DNA from: Pseudomonadota bacterium
GTDB lineage: Bacteria > Myxococcota_A > UBA796 > CAJQPC01
Assembly (NCBI GenBank): GCA_024228935.1
Contig: JAAESX010000080.1
Coordinates: 84,184 to 148,183 of the forward strand
DNA: 64,000 nucleotides
Reading direction: 5' to 3'
Every line of letters begins with the position of its first letter. Positions within the stretch are counted from its first letter, which is position 1. Below are positions 17,641-26,112 of the stretch, piece by piece. The notes under the pieces are model-generated. The model had not been told where the DNA came from. It did no database searches and saw only the letters and a program-made list of their open reading frames with translations. The position numbers were made by a program, and so were the translations under genes.

Positions 17641-18803
17641 TCGCCGGCCGACACGATGGCGACGCCCTGCGAGGCGATGGCGTCCGAGCCCCAGAGCTCC
17701 TCGCTCGAGAGGCCGTTCGGCGTACTCCAGAGCTGGCCGGTGTGGTTCATCACGATGATGCTCCATACGCCGGCCGGCAGGTCACCGCCCGAGACTTCCT
17801 CTCCGAGCGAGCCATCCGCCGCGATCGGCACGCCCTTGCCCGTCCAGACGAGCGGCAGCGATGAGGTCGAATACGGCACGTTCGGGGTGGCCTCGGACGG
17901 GATCACCCAGTCAGAACCGTAGGCCAGCGCTCTGGGAATCTGGAAGTCGTCGGCCCGGAAGTCGATCAGGGCCTCGGACAGGTACGACTGCTCCGGTTCG
18001 TCGCCGTTCTCGTCGGCGACCAGCTTCAGCAGGACGCGGGGCCACATCGTCACGGCGCCCAGGGCCGCCGCGGCTTCCAGCGCGTGCGGGTCCGCGACGC
18101 CGTCGCCGTCGGCGTCGACCGTCATCACCGTGAACCGCGTCGGGCAGTCGTTGGCCAGCGGGTCGTTCAGCGTCAGGTGCGGGTGGTCGATGCCCGTGCT
18201 GACGAGCTCCCACTCGAACGTGCCGATGGTGAGCAGGTTCTTCTCGAGGTCCTTCTGCGGCATCGTCGCGCCGGCCATCTGACCGAGCGTGAAGCCGGGT
18301 CGCTCGAACGGCAGGGCGTCCCCGGCGAGGATCGAGATCCCGTCCAGGTGGTCGGGTGCCGCGACCGTGACCGGAAGCACAGCCTGGCTCGAGGCCGACG
18401 CCACGAAGGCCCCCAGCTGGTCGCCGCACGTGGCGCCGGCCGAGAAGTCCGTGAAGAACGGGCTGAAGTCGTTGTCGTTGTCGATGAGGGCCGACAGCAC
18501 GTAGTCGCCATCCGGCAGCCCGGTGATGCTCCACGGCGCGCTGACGACGCCCTCGACGCCCCCCGTGCCCGCGGTCCCCCAGGCGTCCGGCGAGATGGTC
18601 GCCAGGTCGATCGGCGAGCCGAACCCGGACGGAGGAGGCAGGTCGTCGGCGGCGTAGACGAGCACGTGGCCCACCGGCGCGACGCCCTCGGGGGCCCCGT
18701 TGTAGAGCACCACGTCGCCGGAGAGCGTGACGGTCTCGGGGTAGTCCGCCGACCCGACGACGGGCGGCTCGTAGACACATGACAGGAGCAGGAGCATGGT
18801 CAT
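17637..18803 (-). CDS. Lipoprotein encoded next to a TonB-dependent receptor
   Basis: 388 residues from ATG 18803 (TGATG overlap with the receptor gene); a second ATG at 18797 is possible. The signal is MTMLLLLSC. The mature N-terminal part ('TVTLSGDVVLYNGAPEGVAPVGH') looks like a carboxypeptidase-regulatory or other beta-sandwich, with 'GLPDGDYVLSALIDNDNDF' recalling an extracellular Ig-like strand pair. A calcium-like 'DADGDGVADPHA' loop lies near residue 250. No enzyme motif was seen. Its position directly after the receptor suggests a surface lipoprotein cooperating in ligand capture, as in other TonB receptor/lipoprotein pairs (inference). Confidence 0.75.
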   Translation of the reverse strand: MTMLLLLSCVYEPPVVGSADYPETVTLSGDVVLYNGAPEGVAPVGHVLVYAADDLPPPSGFGSPIDLATISPDAWGTAGTGGVEGVVSAPWSITGLPDGDYVLSALIDNDNDFSPFFTDFSAGATCGDQLGAFVASASSQAVLPVTVAAPDHLDGISILAGDALPFERPGFTLGQMAGATMPQKDLEKNLLTIGTFEWELVSTGIDHPHLTLNDPLANDCPTRFTVMTVDADGDGVADPHALEAAAALGAVTMWPRVLLKLVADENGDEPEQSYLSEALIDFRADDFQIPRALAYGSDWVIPSEATPNVPYSTSSLPLVWTGKGVPIAADGSLGEEVSGGDLPAGVWSIIVMNHTGQLWSTPNGLSSEELWGSDAIASQGVAIVSAGE

Positions 18804-21316
18804 CAGAACCGGTACTGCACGGACCCGTGGTACCGGGATCCGACGGGTTGTCCGAGGGGGTGGTGTTCGACGTCGCCGGTCACGTCGGCGAGCCAGTTCC
18901 AGGCGTCCGCGGTGAGGTCGAGGCGACGCTCGCCGAGCGGGACGTGCCACACGACGCGGTTGCTCACGATGGTCCGGCCGGGCGTGTCCGTGTCGACGAC
19001 CACGATCTGCCCGGCGTCGTCGAAGCCGCGGATGGGCCACACGGTGCGGTCCACCCAGCTGACCTGCAGGCCGGCGTCCAGGGTCCAAGGGGTTCGCCAG
19101 GTCGCGCCGCCGTTGACCTTGTGGCGGGGTGTCGCCCGACCGATGGCCTTGTCCTGTTCGAGCTCGGCGATGCGCTCGTAGGCGTAGTTCGCATAGAGGT
19201 CCAGGCCGTCGATGCCGAAGTACTCGGCGCTCGCTTCGGCGCCGATGCCGCGGAAGATCGGCGCCTCGTTGATGAACGAGGACGTCCCGGCGATGTAGCT
19301 GCCGGTCTCGTCGTCGAAGCCGTCGAAGGGCTTGGCCGAGGTGTCGAGCCCGGACAGGTCGATCAGGTTGTCGACCTGGAAGCCATACGCGGCCAGCTCG
19401 CCTCGGAACACGTCGCTCGACTGCTCCAGGAACCCGACCTCGACGCTGGCGATCCGCTCGGGGGCCAGCTCGGGGTCGCCCAGGGTGTTCGCCCAGACCC
19501 CGTCGACGTCCGTGGCGATGTACAGGTTCGCGTACGACTCCATGAACGTCGGAGTCCGGAACGCGGTGCCGGCGTTGACGCGCAGCGACCGACCCTCGCC
19601 GAGCCGGGTGACGAGCGCCAGCCGCGGGCTGGGGATGGGGTTGTCGATGAGCGGGTGCTTGTCGACGCGGACGGCGGCGTTGACGAGCACGGGTCCGAAG
19701 CGCGACTCCTCCTGGACGAAGCCGCCCACGTGGTGCTGCGTGTGGTCCGCGTCCAGGAAGCCCCAGGCGATGGCCTTGTACCGGTAGTTGGCGCCGACCA
19801 GCAGCGTGTGGTTCCCGGACTGGCCCAGGTCGAAGTTGCCGTCGACCGTGGCGTCGAGGACGTCGGAGCGCAGCTCGGCGGCGGTGGTGGTGCCGCCGAC
19901 GGTCTCGTACCAGTTGCCCGCCATGCCATCGAGGCGGTTGTAGAAGACGCGTCCGTGCAGCCGGCCCCACCCGATGTCGGTGCGGGCGTAGACGTTGTCC
20001 TGCTCCAGGTAGAACTCGCGGAGCGCGCCCAGGCTGACGAACTCGGTCATGCCGCTGGCCACGCCGCCGCTGACCGAGAGGAATCCCTGCTCGCCGACGC
20101 GCCAGTCGACCTGACCGTTGGCCCGGAGCATGTCGAGCGAGACGTCCTGGTCGTCGAGCGGGGACATCAGGTCGGGGCGCTCTGCCAGGTCCACCCGCCG
20201 AGCCCATCGCCCGAGCTGGTCGTACCCGGCCGAGAAGCGGTACCCCATCCCCGCCTCGCGGCCCGAGAGCATCGCCGAGCCCGAGAGGGTGCCCTTGGTG
20301 CCCGCGCCGAGCCGCACGACGTTGTCGTTGGCCGGGTCTCCGGGTGTCTTCGTGATGATGTTGACCACGCCGGCGAACGCGTTGGCGCCGTAGCTGGCGG
20401 AGCCGGGACCGCGGATGACCTCGATGCGCTCGATCTCCTCGAGCGAGACGGGCAGGGCCTCCCACAGGGTCGAGCCGATGAAGTCGAGGTAGACGCTGCG
20501 GCCGTCGATCAGGACCAGGAGCTTGTTCGACAGGCGTCGGTTGAAGCCGCGGGCGGAGACGTCGCCCTGGGCTGCGGTGAGCTGCATCACGTCGAGCCCG
20601 GGCACGCGCGTGAGCAGCTCGGGGATCGAGACCGCGCTGGACATCGCGATGTCCTCGGCGGTCAGGACGGTGATGGCCGAGGGCGCATCCAGCGGGTCCT
20701 GGCCGTAGCGAGACGCGGTGACGACGACGCGCTCGAACAGGTCCTCGACGAGCGCACCCTCGAGGCCGACGGGCTCGTCGATGGGGACCTCGACGCCGAC
20801 CACCGGCTCGCCCTCGTCGACGACCGGAGCCGTCGGGGCGTCCAGGGCGGCCTGCTCACGGGCGGCGAGCGCCTCGGCGAGCGCGGACAGCTCCTCGGCG
20901 TGGCGACGCAGCTCGGCCAGCTCGCTGGCGGTGGCCACGGGCCCCGAGGAGACGGGAGCCTCCGAGGCCTCGACCACCTCGGGCGCGCGGGCGTCCAGGC
21001 GGGACTGCAGCGTGCGGACGTTGGCTTCGACCTCGCTGCGGTCGATGGGCTCGGTCGCGAGGTACAGCTCGAAGTACTCGATCGCGTTCTCGTACTGGCC
21101 GTCGTCGGCGTAGGCGCGAGCGATGTTGTAGAGGACGGCCGGGTGCGGCACGAGGTCGTAGGCGCGCTGGAACTCGGCGATGCCGCCGTCATAGTCCCCG
21201 GCCGCGATGAGCTCGAGACCGTCGTTGAACGCGCGGCGGGCCTCGTCCTTCGGAGCGGCGTGCGCGGCGGTCGAACAGAAGAGAGCAAGCCCGAGGGCGA
21301 CTGACAGGATTCTCAA
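18803..21316 (-). CDS. TonB-dependent outer-membrane receptor with N-terminal TPR segment
   Basis: 837 residues. A classical signal, MRILSVALGLALFCSTAAHA, precedes two TPR units (about 22-90: 'ARRAFNDGLELIAAGDYDGGI', 'NIARAYADDGQYENAIEYF') and a helical Glu/Ala segment to about 160. The plug domain begins at 'ERVVVTASRYGQDPLDAPSA' with 'DVSARGFNRRLSNKLLVLID' and 'EVIRGPGSASYGANAFAGVV'. A beta-barrel follows, ending YHGSVQYRF with a terminal Phe as expected for Bam-dependent barrels. The ligand is unknown. The periplasmic TPR extension ahead of the plug is unusual for the family. The next gene downstream is a lipoprotein. Confidence 0.9.
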   Translation of the reverse strand: MRILSVALGLALFCSTAAHAAPKDEARRAFNDGLELIAAGDYDGGIAEFQRAYDLVPHPAVLYNIARAYADDGQYENAIEYFELYLATEPIDRSEVEANVRTLQSRLDARAPEVVEASEAPVSSGPVATASELAELRRHAEELSALAEALAAREQAALDAPTAPVVDEGEPVVGVEVPIDEPVGLEGALVEDLFERVVVTASRYGQDPLDAPSAITVLTAEDIAMSSAVSIPELLTRVPGLDVMQLTAAQGDVSARGFNRRLSNKLLVLIDGRSVYLDFIGSTLWEALPVSLEEIERIEVIRGPGSASYGANAFAGVVNIITKTPGDPANDNVVRLGAGTKGTLSGSAMLSGREAGMGYRFSAGYDQLGRWARRVDLAERPDLMSPLDDQDVSLDMLRANGQVDWRVGEQGFLSVSGGVASGMTEFVSLGALREFYLEQDNVYARTDIGWGRLHGRVFYNRLDGMAGNWYETVGGTTTAAELRSDVLDATVDGNFDLGQSGNHTLLVGANYRYKAIAWGFLDADHTQHHVGGFVQEESRFGPVLVNAAVRVDKHPLIDNPIPSPRLALVTRLGEGRSLRVNAGTAFRTPTFMESYANLYIATDVDGVWANTLGDPELAPERIASVEVGFLEQSSDVFRGELAAYGFQVDNLIDLSGLDTSAKPFDGFDDETGSYIAGTSSFINEAPIFRGIGAEASAEYFGIDGLDLYANYAYERIAELEQDKAIGRATPRHKVNGGATWRTPWTLDAGLQVSWVDRTVWPIRGFDDAGQIVVVDTDTPGRTIVSNRVVWHVPLGERRLDLTADAWNWLADVTGDVEHHPLGQPVGSRYHGSVQYRF

Positions 21317-21328
21317 GAGCAGCTCGGT

Positions 21329-22819
21329 TCAGTCGAAGGGGTTGGCTTTGTAGCCGGCGGGGGCGTCCGAGCCGTCGTCTGTGGCCTCGGTCGTCTCGGT
21401 CGTCTCGGTCGTCTCGGTGGTCTCGGTCGTGGTGGCCTGGGGCTTCACGACCTTGGTGCGCGGGGGCCGCTTCACCACCGGGGGCACGTCGTCGTCGAGC
21501 TCGGGGCTCGGCGGGATCTCCAGGACGCGGGCGCCCTCATCGGACAGCGACTCGAGCTCGGCCAGGATCTCGACCTGGCTCTTGGCCGACAGGTCCCGCT
21601 CGATGCGGGCGGAGACAAAGCCGGGGAGGCTGAACTCGAAGCTCCGATTGTCCGGGGTCGCGGTGGACTCGAGCGTCAGGTTCAGCGGCGTGGTGCCGAG
21701 CACGCGCTCGCCGCTGCGAACCTCGGCGCCGTCTGGTGTGCTCCGCAGGAGGAGCTTGACCTGGCGCGCTGCCGGCGGGGCCACGGTCGTGGTCGACGAC
21801 GTGTCCTCGGGAGAGAACAGGGCCCAGGCCCCCACGCCCAGGAGCGCCAGCAAGGCGGCCCCCGCGACGAGCCAGGGGGTCTTCGAGGGCGCCTGGACCT
21901 CGACCAGCGTCGACTGCGCCGTGTACTCCTCGGGCGGGACCTCGCCACAGGCCGCGAGCTCCTTGATGACCGTGCCCATGTCCGGGTACCGGTCCTTCGG
22001 GTTCTTCTGCAGGCAGCGCTGCATGAGCTCGTCCAGGCCGTCGGGCAGGTCGGAGTGACCCTTGTCCGAGAGGCGCGGGACGGGGTGGTTGATGTGGGCG
22101 ATCATCGTTGCGGTCGTGGTCTGCCCGTGGAACGGGTACTCGCCGACGATGCAGCGGTGGAGCAGGATGCCGAGCGCGTAGATGTCGGCCCGCTCGTCGA
22201 TGTCGTCGCCCTGGACCTGTTCGGGCGCCATGCAGTGCGGCGAGCCCAGGATCATCCCGGTCATCGTGATCGACTGGTCGCCCTCGGTGAGCTTCACCAG
22301 GCCGAAGTCGACGACCTTGACGTGCTCGGCGCCGTCCTCCTTGGCGATGAGCAGGTTTCCGGGCTTCAGATCGCGGTGGATCACGCCGTGGCGGTGAGCG
22401 TGCTTCAAGGCGCGCGCGACCTGCAGCATCAGCTTGATGGTCCGCTCGGCGGAGAGTGGACCTTCCGCCTGGAGAAGTCGGGACAGCGTCCGACCGCGCA
22501 CGAACTCCATGACCAGGTAGAACGTGCCGTCCTGCGTCTGGCCGTAGTCGTGCAGGGTGACCGTGTGCGGGTGGGACAGGCGCGCGAGTGTGCTCGCCTC
22601 GAGGAAGAAGCGCCGCTCGAATCCGACCGAGTCGTTGTTGTTGGGCGGCTCGTGCAGGACCTTGATGGCCACCTTGCGGCCCAAGGGGACCTGCTCGGCC
22701 TCGTACACCGTGCCCATGCCGCCCTTGGCGATGCGCCGAAGGACCCGGTAGCGACCAGCGATCTCCCGTCCGAGGAGGGGATCAGCGGGCGCCGCACGCT
22801 CCGTGCGGTTCTCCGGAAT
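21329..22819 (-). CDS. Membrane Ser/Thr protein kinase with PEGA-like extracytoplasmic domain
   Basis: About 496 residues if started at ATT 22819. A Hanks-type kinase domain lies near 20-290: glycine loop 'IAKGGMGTV', 'VAIKVL', catalytic HRDLKPGN, DFG, and 'CMAPEQ'. A single membrane helix follows ('WLVAGAALLALLGVGAWALF'), then an extracytoplasmic PEGA-like region ('VKLLLRSTPDGAEVRSGERV') and a Thr/Glu tail made of 9-bp DNA repeats. No ATG, GTG or TTG occurs in frame between the kinase domain and ATG 23023, which lies inside the divergent gene. ATT 22819 has a good GGGAGG ribosome site five bases upstream and is the best start, though unusual. Confidence 0.85.
   Translation of the reverse strand: MPENRTERAAPADPLLGREIAGRYRVLRRIAKGGMGTVYEAEQVPLGRKVAIKVLHEPPNNNDSVGFERRFFLEASTLARLSHPHTVTLHDYGQTQDGTFYLVMEFVRGRTLSRLLQAEGPLSAERTIKLMLQVARALKHAHRHGVIHRDLKPGNLLIAKEDGAEHVKVVDFGLVKLTEGDQSITMTGMILGSPHCMAPEQVQGDDIDERADIYALGILLHRCIVGEYPFHGQTTTATMIAHINHPVPRLSDKGHSDLPDGLDELMQRCLQKNPKDRYPDMGTVIKELAACGEVPPEEYTAQSTLVEVQAPSKTPWLVAGAALLALLGVGAWALFSPEDTSSTTTVAPPAARQVKLLLRSTPDGAEVRSGERVLGTTPLNLTLESTATPDNRSFEFSLPGFVSARIERDLSAKSQVEILAELESLSDEGARVLEIPPSPELDDDVPPVVKRPPRTKVVKPQATTTETTETTETTETTEATDDGSDAPAGYKANPFD
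21386..21430. repeat. 9-bp tandem repeats coding for a Thr-Glu tail
   Basis: Five near-identical copies of CTCGGTCGT (plus-strand orientation) sit back to back in the 3' part of the kinase gene and encode repeated Thr-Thr-Glu. The low-complexity tail is extracytoplasmic. Copy number is likely variable between strains because the units are nearly perfect and a multiple of three. Confidence 0.7.
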
Positions 22820-22947
22820 GGCAGCCTCCCTCGTGCGGGTCTCGGGGCGGTTGTCGCGGATGTTCCTGTGGATCGTAGCACCGGGTGGGGTGTGCAGTTG
22901 TCGGCCGGCAAGCCCGAAGTGAGAGCGCCGGCTACGATAGACTGCGG

Positions 22948-23769
22948 ATGTGGAGTGCGCAGATGTGGCAGCCCGTTGCCGTCCTCGGCTCGATCCTGTT
23001 CTTCCTGGCCGTCGGCGCTGCATGGCCGCGTGACAAGCCCGGCATCGACTGGAAGGTGTCGGCGCTGAACGTCGTCACCGGAGGGCTCCTGTTCGCGCTG
23101 CGGAAGGGCGTCCTGTTCATCCTGCCCATCGCCGCCGCGGACCAGATCGGCGGCCTGATCGACCTGGGCGCGCTGGGCGGCATCGCACCGCTGCAGTTCC
23201 TGTTCGTGGTCCTGGTGCTCGACTTCGCTCGGTACTGGGCGCACTACGCGAGCCACCGGGTCCCCATCCTGTGGTCGGTCCACCGGAGCCATCACTCCAG
23301 CGAGCACCTGAACAGCACCAGCGGCCTTCGGATGCACTGGGTCGACGTGCTGATCCTGACCGCCATCCCGGTGGTGCTGTTCGGGCTGCTGTTCGACGTC
23401 TCGGGATTCTCGCCCTGGGTCTTCCCGGCGGCGCTGATGGTCGGCGCGTTCTTCGACGCCTTCGAGCACGCGAACATCCGGATGGACAGCCAGACCTGGT
23501 ACTACAAGGCCTTCAACACGGTCTTCAACAACCCGCACTTCCACAGCTGGCACCACACGCGAGAGGGCGCCTACAAGGACGGGAACTACGGCCAGGCGCT
23601 CACGATCTGGGACCGCATGTTCGGGACCGACGTGACCGAGGACCTGCCGCCGGAGACGTACGGGCTCGGGCACATGTGGATCAAGCTGGACCTGGTCGGG
23701 CTGCAGCTGCTGACGCCGCGCGAGGTGCCGGAGGGTCACTCGCCGCAGAAGCCGGGCGAGGAGCACTGA
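22948..23769 (+). CDS. Sterol desaturase / fatty acid hydroxylase family protein
   Basis: 273 residues with at least four hydrophobic helices in the first half. The eight-histidine di-iron signature is present: HYASH, HRSHH, and HFHSWHH, with additional 'FEHANI'. Members hydroxylate or desaturate lipids such as sterols, fatty acids or alkylglycerols at the membrane using oxygen; the substrate here cannot be named. The start ATG 22948 was chosen as the first after the divergent gap; a second in-frame ATG lies six codons on. It is divergent from the kinase gene, with a 128-bp gap that probably contains both promoters. Confidence 0.85.
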   Translation: MWSAQMWQPVAVLGSILFFLAVGAAWPRDKPGIDWKVSALNVVTGGLLFALRKGVLFILPIAAADQIGGLIDLGALGGIAPLQFLFVVLVLDFARYWAHYASHRVPILWSVHRSHHSSEHLNSTSGLRMHWVDVLILTAIPVVLFGLLFDVSGFSPWVFPAALMVGAFFDAFEHANIRMDSQTWYYKAFNTVFNNPHFHSWHHTREGAYKDGNYGQALTIWDRMFGTDVTEDLPPETYGLGHMWIKLDLVGLQLLTPREVPEGHSPQKPGEEH

Positions 23770-23798
23770 GCTTGGCGGCGCGTCTGGAGAGCGCACAA

Positions 23799-24031
23799 CC
23801 GAGGGTGAACTTCCGGATCTGAGCAGTTGGGTGCGAACTGCCGGAATCGCGCAGTTGGGTGCGAACTGCCGAAATCGCGCAGTTCAGCTCGGATCAGCGC
23901 CTGATCGAGGGTGAACTTCCGGATCTGAGCAGTTGGGTGCGAACTGCCGGAATCGCGCAGTTGGGTGCGAACTGCCGGAATCGCGCAGTTGGGTGCGAAC
24001 TGCCGGAATCGCGCAGTTGGGTGCGAACTGC
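23799..24031. repeat. Array of 28-bp dyad-containing repeats
   Basis: This gap (23770-24052) holds six copies of a core CAGTTGGGTGCGAACTG beginning at 23824, 23852, 23930, 23958, 23986 and 24014. The last four are exactly 28 bp apart, in contiguous units with no spacers. Each unit contains an inverted repeat GCAGTT(N7)AACTGC that could fold as a small hairpin. A longer block beginning CGAGGGTGAACTTCCGGATC occurs at 23801 and again at 23908, showing that the array was itself duplicated. A degenerate copy lies between the blocks. It lies downstream of the hydroxylase gene and downstream of the convergent DUF3089 gene, where it could also act in termination. Confidence 0.85.
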
Positions 24032-24052
24032 GCCTCGACGAACCCGCCGCCC

Positions 24053-25065
24053 TCACTCTGTCCGCCGCCGAATGTCCTCCAGGAGGTCGCCCACCACGAA
24101 GTTCATGTCCAGCACATGCGACGCGTTCGAGCCGGTCAACGCACCCCGAGCCGCATCGGTCGGGTCTGTCCGGTCGTCCTCGCCGAGCCACCGCACTTCG
24201 AGGCCCGCTGTGGTCTCCGAGCCCTGGCACTGGGCCGCATAGGCGTCGGGATAGGCCGCGTACCCGTCGTCGACCGGGGTGCCATAGGCCAGGTCGGTCG
24301 GGAACACCGCCAGCGACAGGGTGACCTCGCCCGCGGCCTCGACGTCGGCTGGGTTCACGCACGTGACGGGCGAGCCCTCGGCGTACGAGGCGCTCATCAC
24401 GATGTCCTCGTCGGCCAGGAAGCTCTTGAAGCTCACCACACAGCCAGTCTCGTCCGCGGTCGAGCAGGCCGGAAGCGACGTGCTCTCGGGCCCCAGCGGC
24501 CAGCCGAGGAGGTGGGCGGCGACGAGCTGATCGTCGACCTGCCCCTGGATGCGCTCACGTAGCAGCCGCGACCCGATGTGGGGCCCTGGCTGTGGCCGAC
24601 GAGGACGAAGGGTCGGCCGTCGTTGAGCTCGGCCAGGTAGTGCTCGAAGGCGCTCTCGACGTCGTCGTAGGCCACGTCGAAGCAGGGCTCGGCCTTGCGC
24701 TCGCGGGTCAGGTACGTGCCCAGCGTCGCCTGGCGGTAGGCCGGCACGATGAGTCGACACTCCTGGGCCAGGAGACCGGCCTGGTGGATGGTGGTGCGCT
24801 CCTCGTCCGTCAGGTCACGCAGGTCGGCGTTCCCGCGCTTCAGGGCGAGGTCGACCGTGGGGTAGACGTGGAAGCAGTCGACCGCCGCGTCGGGGTTGGC
24901 CTCGACGGTCGAGGTCGTGATCGAGCCGTCCGCCTCGACCGTGTGGAGCGTGATGGGCTCGTCGCAGACGTCCGGAATGTCCGGGTGACAGATCCAGTTG
25001 GCGGTGTCCGCGTAGTCCAGCTCGGCCCGGTTCGGGCAGGCACAGCCGAGCCAGAACAGGATCAC
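24053..25065 (-). pseudogene. DUF3089 (alpha/beta-hydrolase-like) lipoprotein gene with a single-base frameshift
   Basis: The reading starts at GTG 25065 (GTGA overlap with the upstream stop) with lipoprotein signal VILFWLGC. It matches DUF3089, lipase-like proteins of the alpha/beta-hydrolase fold: 'DCFHVYPTVDLALKRGN', 'ECRLIVPAYRQATLG', and the nucleophile motif GHSQG. Just after this Ser the frame breaks. Continuing in the next frame restores 'HIGSRLLRERIQGQVDDQLV' and the rest of the family to the stop at 24053. One C added to the four-C run at about 24581-24584 would give a single intact reading of roughly 337 residues. It may be a true pseudogene or a homopolymer sequencing error. Confidence 0.8.
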
Positions 25066-26075
25066 GACCCGGCCGCTTCCCGCGAGTCCGCGACGACCTG
25101 ACGAAGGCTGATGCCCTCCTTGAGCAGATACGTGCTGCCGAGCCCGACGATGAAGCCGAACTGGGTCAGGTGGAGGACCAGGGCGTACGTCGTGGCCACC
25201 TCGCGGTCGACGCCCCACAGCAGGAGCGAGGCGGTGCAGAACGCCTCGTAGCTGCCGAAGAAGCCGGGGGTCGGCGCGACGGTCATGCCCGTGATGGTGA
25301 TGGTCCAGGTCGTCAGCGCCATCTGCCAGGTCTGGGCGATGGCGTCGAAGCCCATCATCACGCTGTAGCAACTGGCCACGATGCCCATCCACATCACCGC
25401 GGTCAGGGCGACGCAGGCCAGGCCGGCCCCGGGGCGCTTGACGAGCCCGACGAGGCCCGCGTGGAACGTGGTGAGCAGGCCCTCGACCTTCACACGGACC
25501 GGCTCGACGGGGATGAACCTGAGCACCAGCGCGATGAGCGGCTTGCCGATGATCAGGAGCCCGAGCAGGAACAGCATGCCGCCGCCGATGAGCGTGCCGA
25601 TGACCTTCTGGCCGGCCGCGAACACGTCGACGTCGCCCACGATGACGCCCTGCTCGGGGAGATCGACCTGCCAGCCGACCACGAGCAGCATCGTCATCAG
25701 CCCCAGCAGGTCGAGCAGTCGCTCGATGAACACGGCGGCGAAGCTCGTGCCGAACGGGACCTTGGAGCGCTCGAGCAGCAGGTACGGACGCACGAACTCG
25801 CCCAGCCGCAGCGGCACCACGTTGATGGCGAGGAAGCCGATGGTCGTCACCGCGAACATCTCGGAGAACGCGATGTCCGCCCGGTCGAGCAGCAGCCTGA
25901 GCCGGACGCTCCGGATGCAGTGGTTGAGCAGGTAGATGCCGAAGACGGGCGCCACATAGGCGTAGTTGGCGTCGGCCGCTGAGACCTGGATCTGGGACCA
26001 GTCGATGCCCCACAGCACCCAGATCAGGCAGGCCGCGGTCAGGACCAGGACGACGGCGATCTTGGAGGCGCTCAC
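25062..26075 (-). CDS. LPG-synthase TM-domain / flippase-like integral membrane protein
   Basis: 337 residues from GTG 26075. About eight to ten hydrophobic helices. The pattern matches the lysylphosphatidylglycerol synthase transmembrane family (YbhN/AglD-like, PF03706): 'GIYLLNHCIRSVRLRLLL', 'LAINVVPLRLGEFVRPYLLL', 'FIERLLDLLGL', and 'APTPGFFGSYEA'. Stand-alone members are presumed membrane lipid or glycolipid translocation or accessory proteins; the exact role is not established. It overlaps the DUF3089 gene (GTGA). Longer upstream readings in the same frame are Arg-rich and non-hydrophobic, so the GTG near the first helix is preferred. Confidence 0.82.
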   Translation of the reverse strand: MSASKIAVVLVLTAACLIWVLWGIDWSQIQVSAADANYAYVAPVFGIYLLNHCIRSVRLRLLLDRADIAFSEMFAVTTIGFLAINVVPLRLGEFVRPYLLLERSKVPFGTSFAAVFIERLLDLLGLMTMLLVVGWQVDLPEQGVIVGDVDVFAAGQKVIGTLIGGGMLFLLGLLIIGKPLIALVLRFIPVEPVRVKVEGLLTTFHAGLVGLVKRPGAGLACVALTAVMWMGIVASCYSVMMGFDAIAQTWQMALTTWTITITGMTVAPTPGFFGSYEAFCTASLLLWGVDREVATTYALVLHLTQFGFIVGLGSTYLLKEGISLRQVVADSREAAGS

Positions 26076-26112
26076 GCCGCGGAGTGTAGCGGCTCGCGCC
26101 GGTCGTCCGGGC

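Noticed and set aside
21329..23023. Kinase start at ATG 23023
   Set aside because: It lies within the divergent hydroxylase gene and the added residues are Arg-rich with no kinase homology.
23799..24031. CRISPR array
   Set aside because: The 28-bp units are contiguous with no unique spacers, and no cas genes are nearby.
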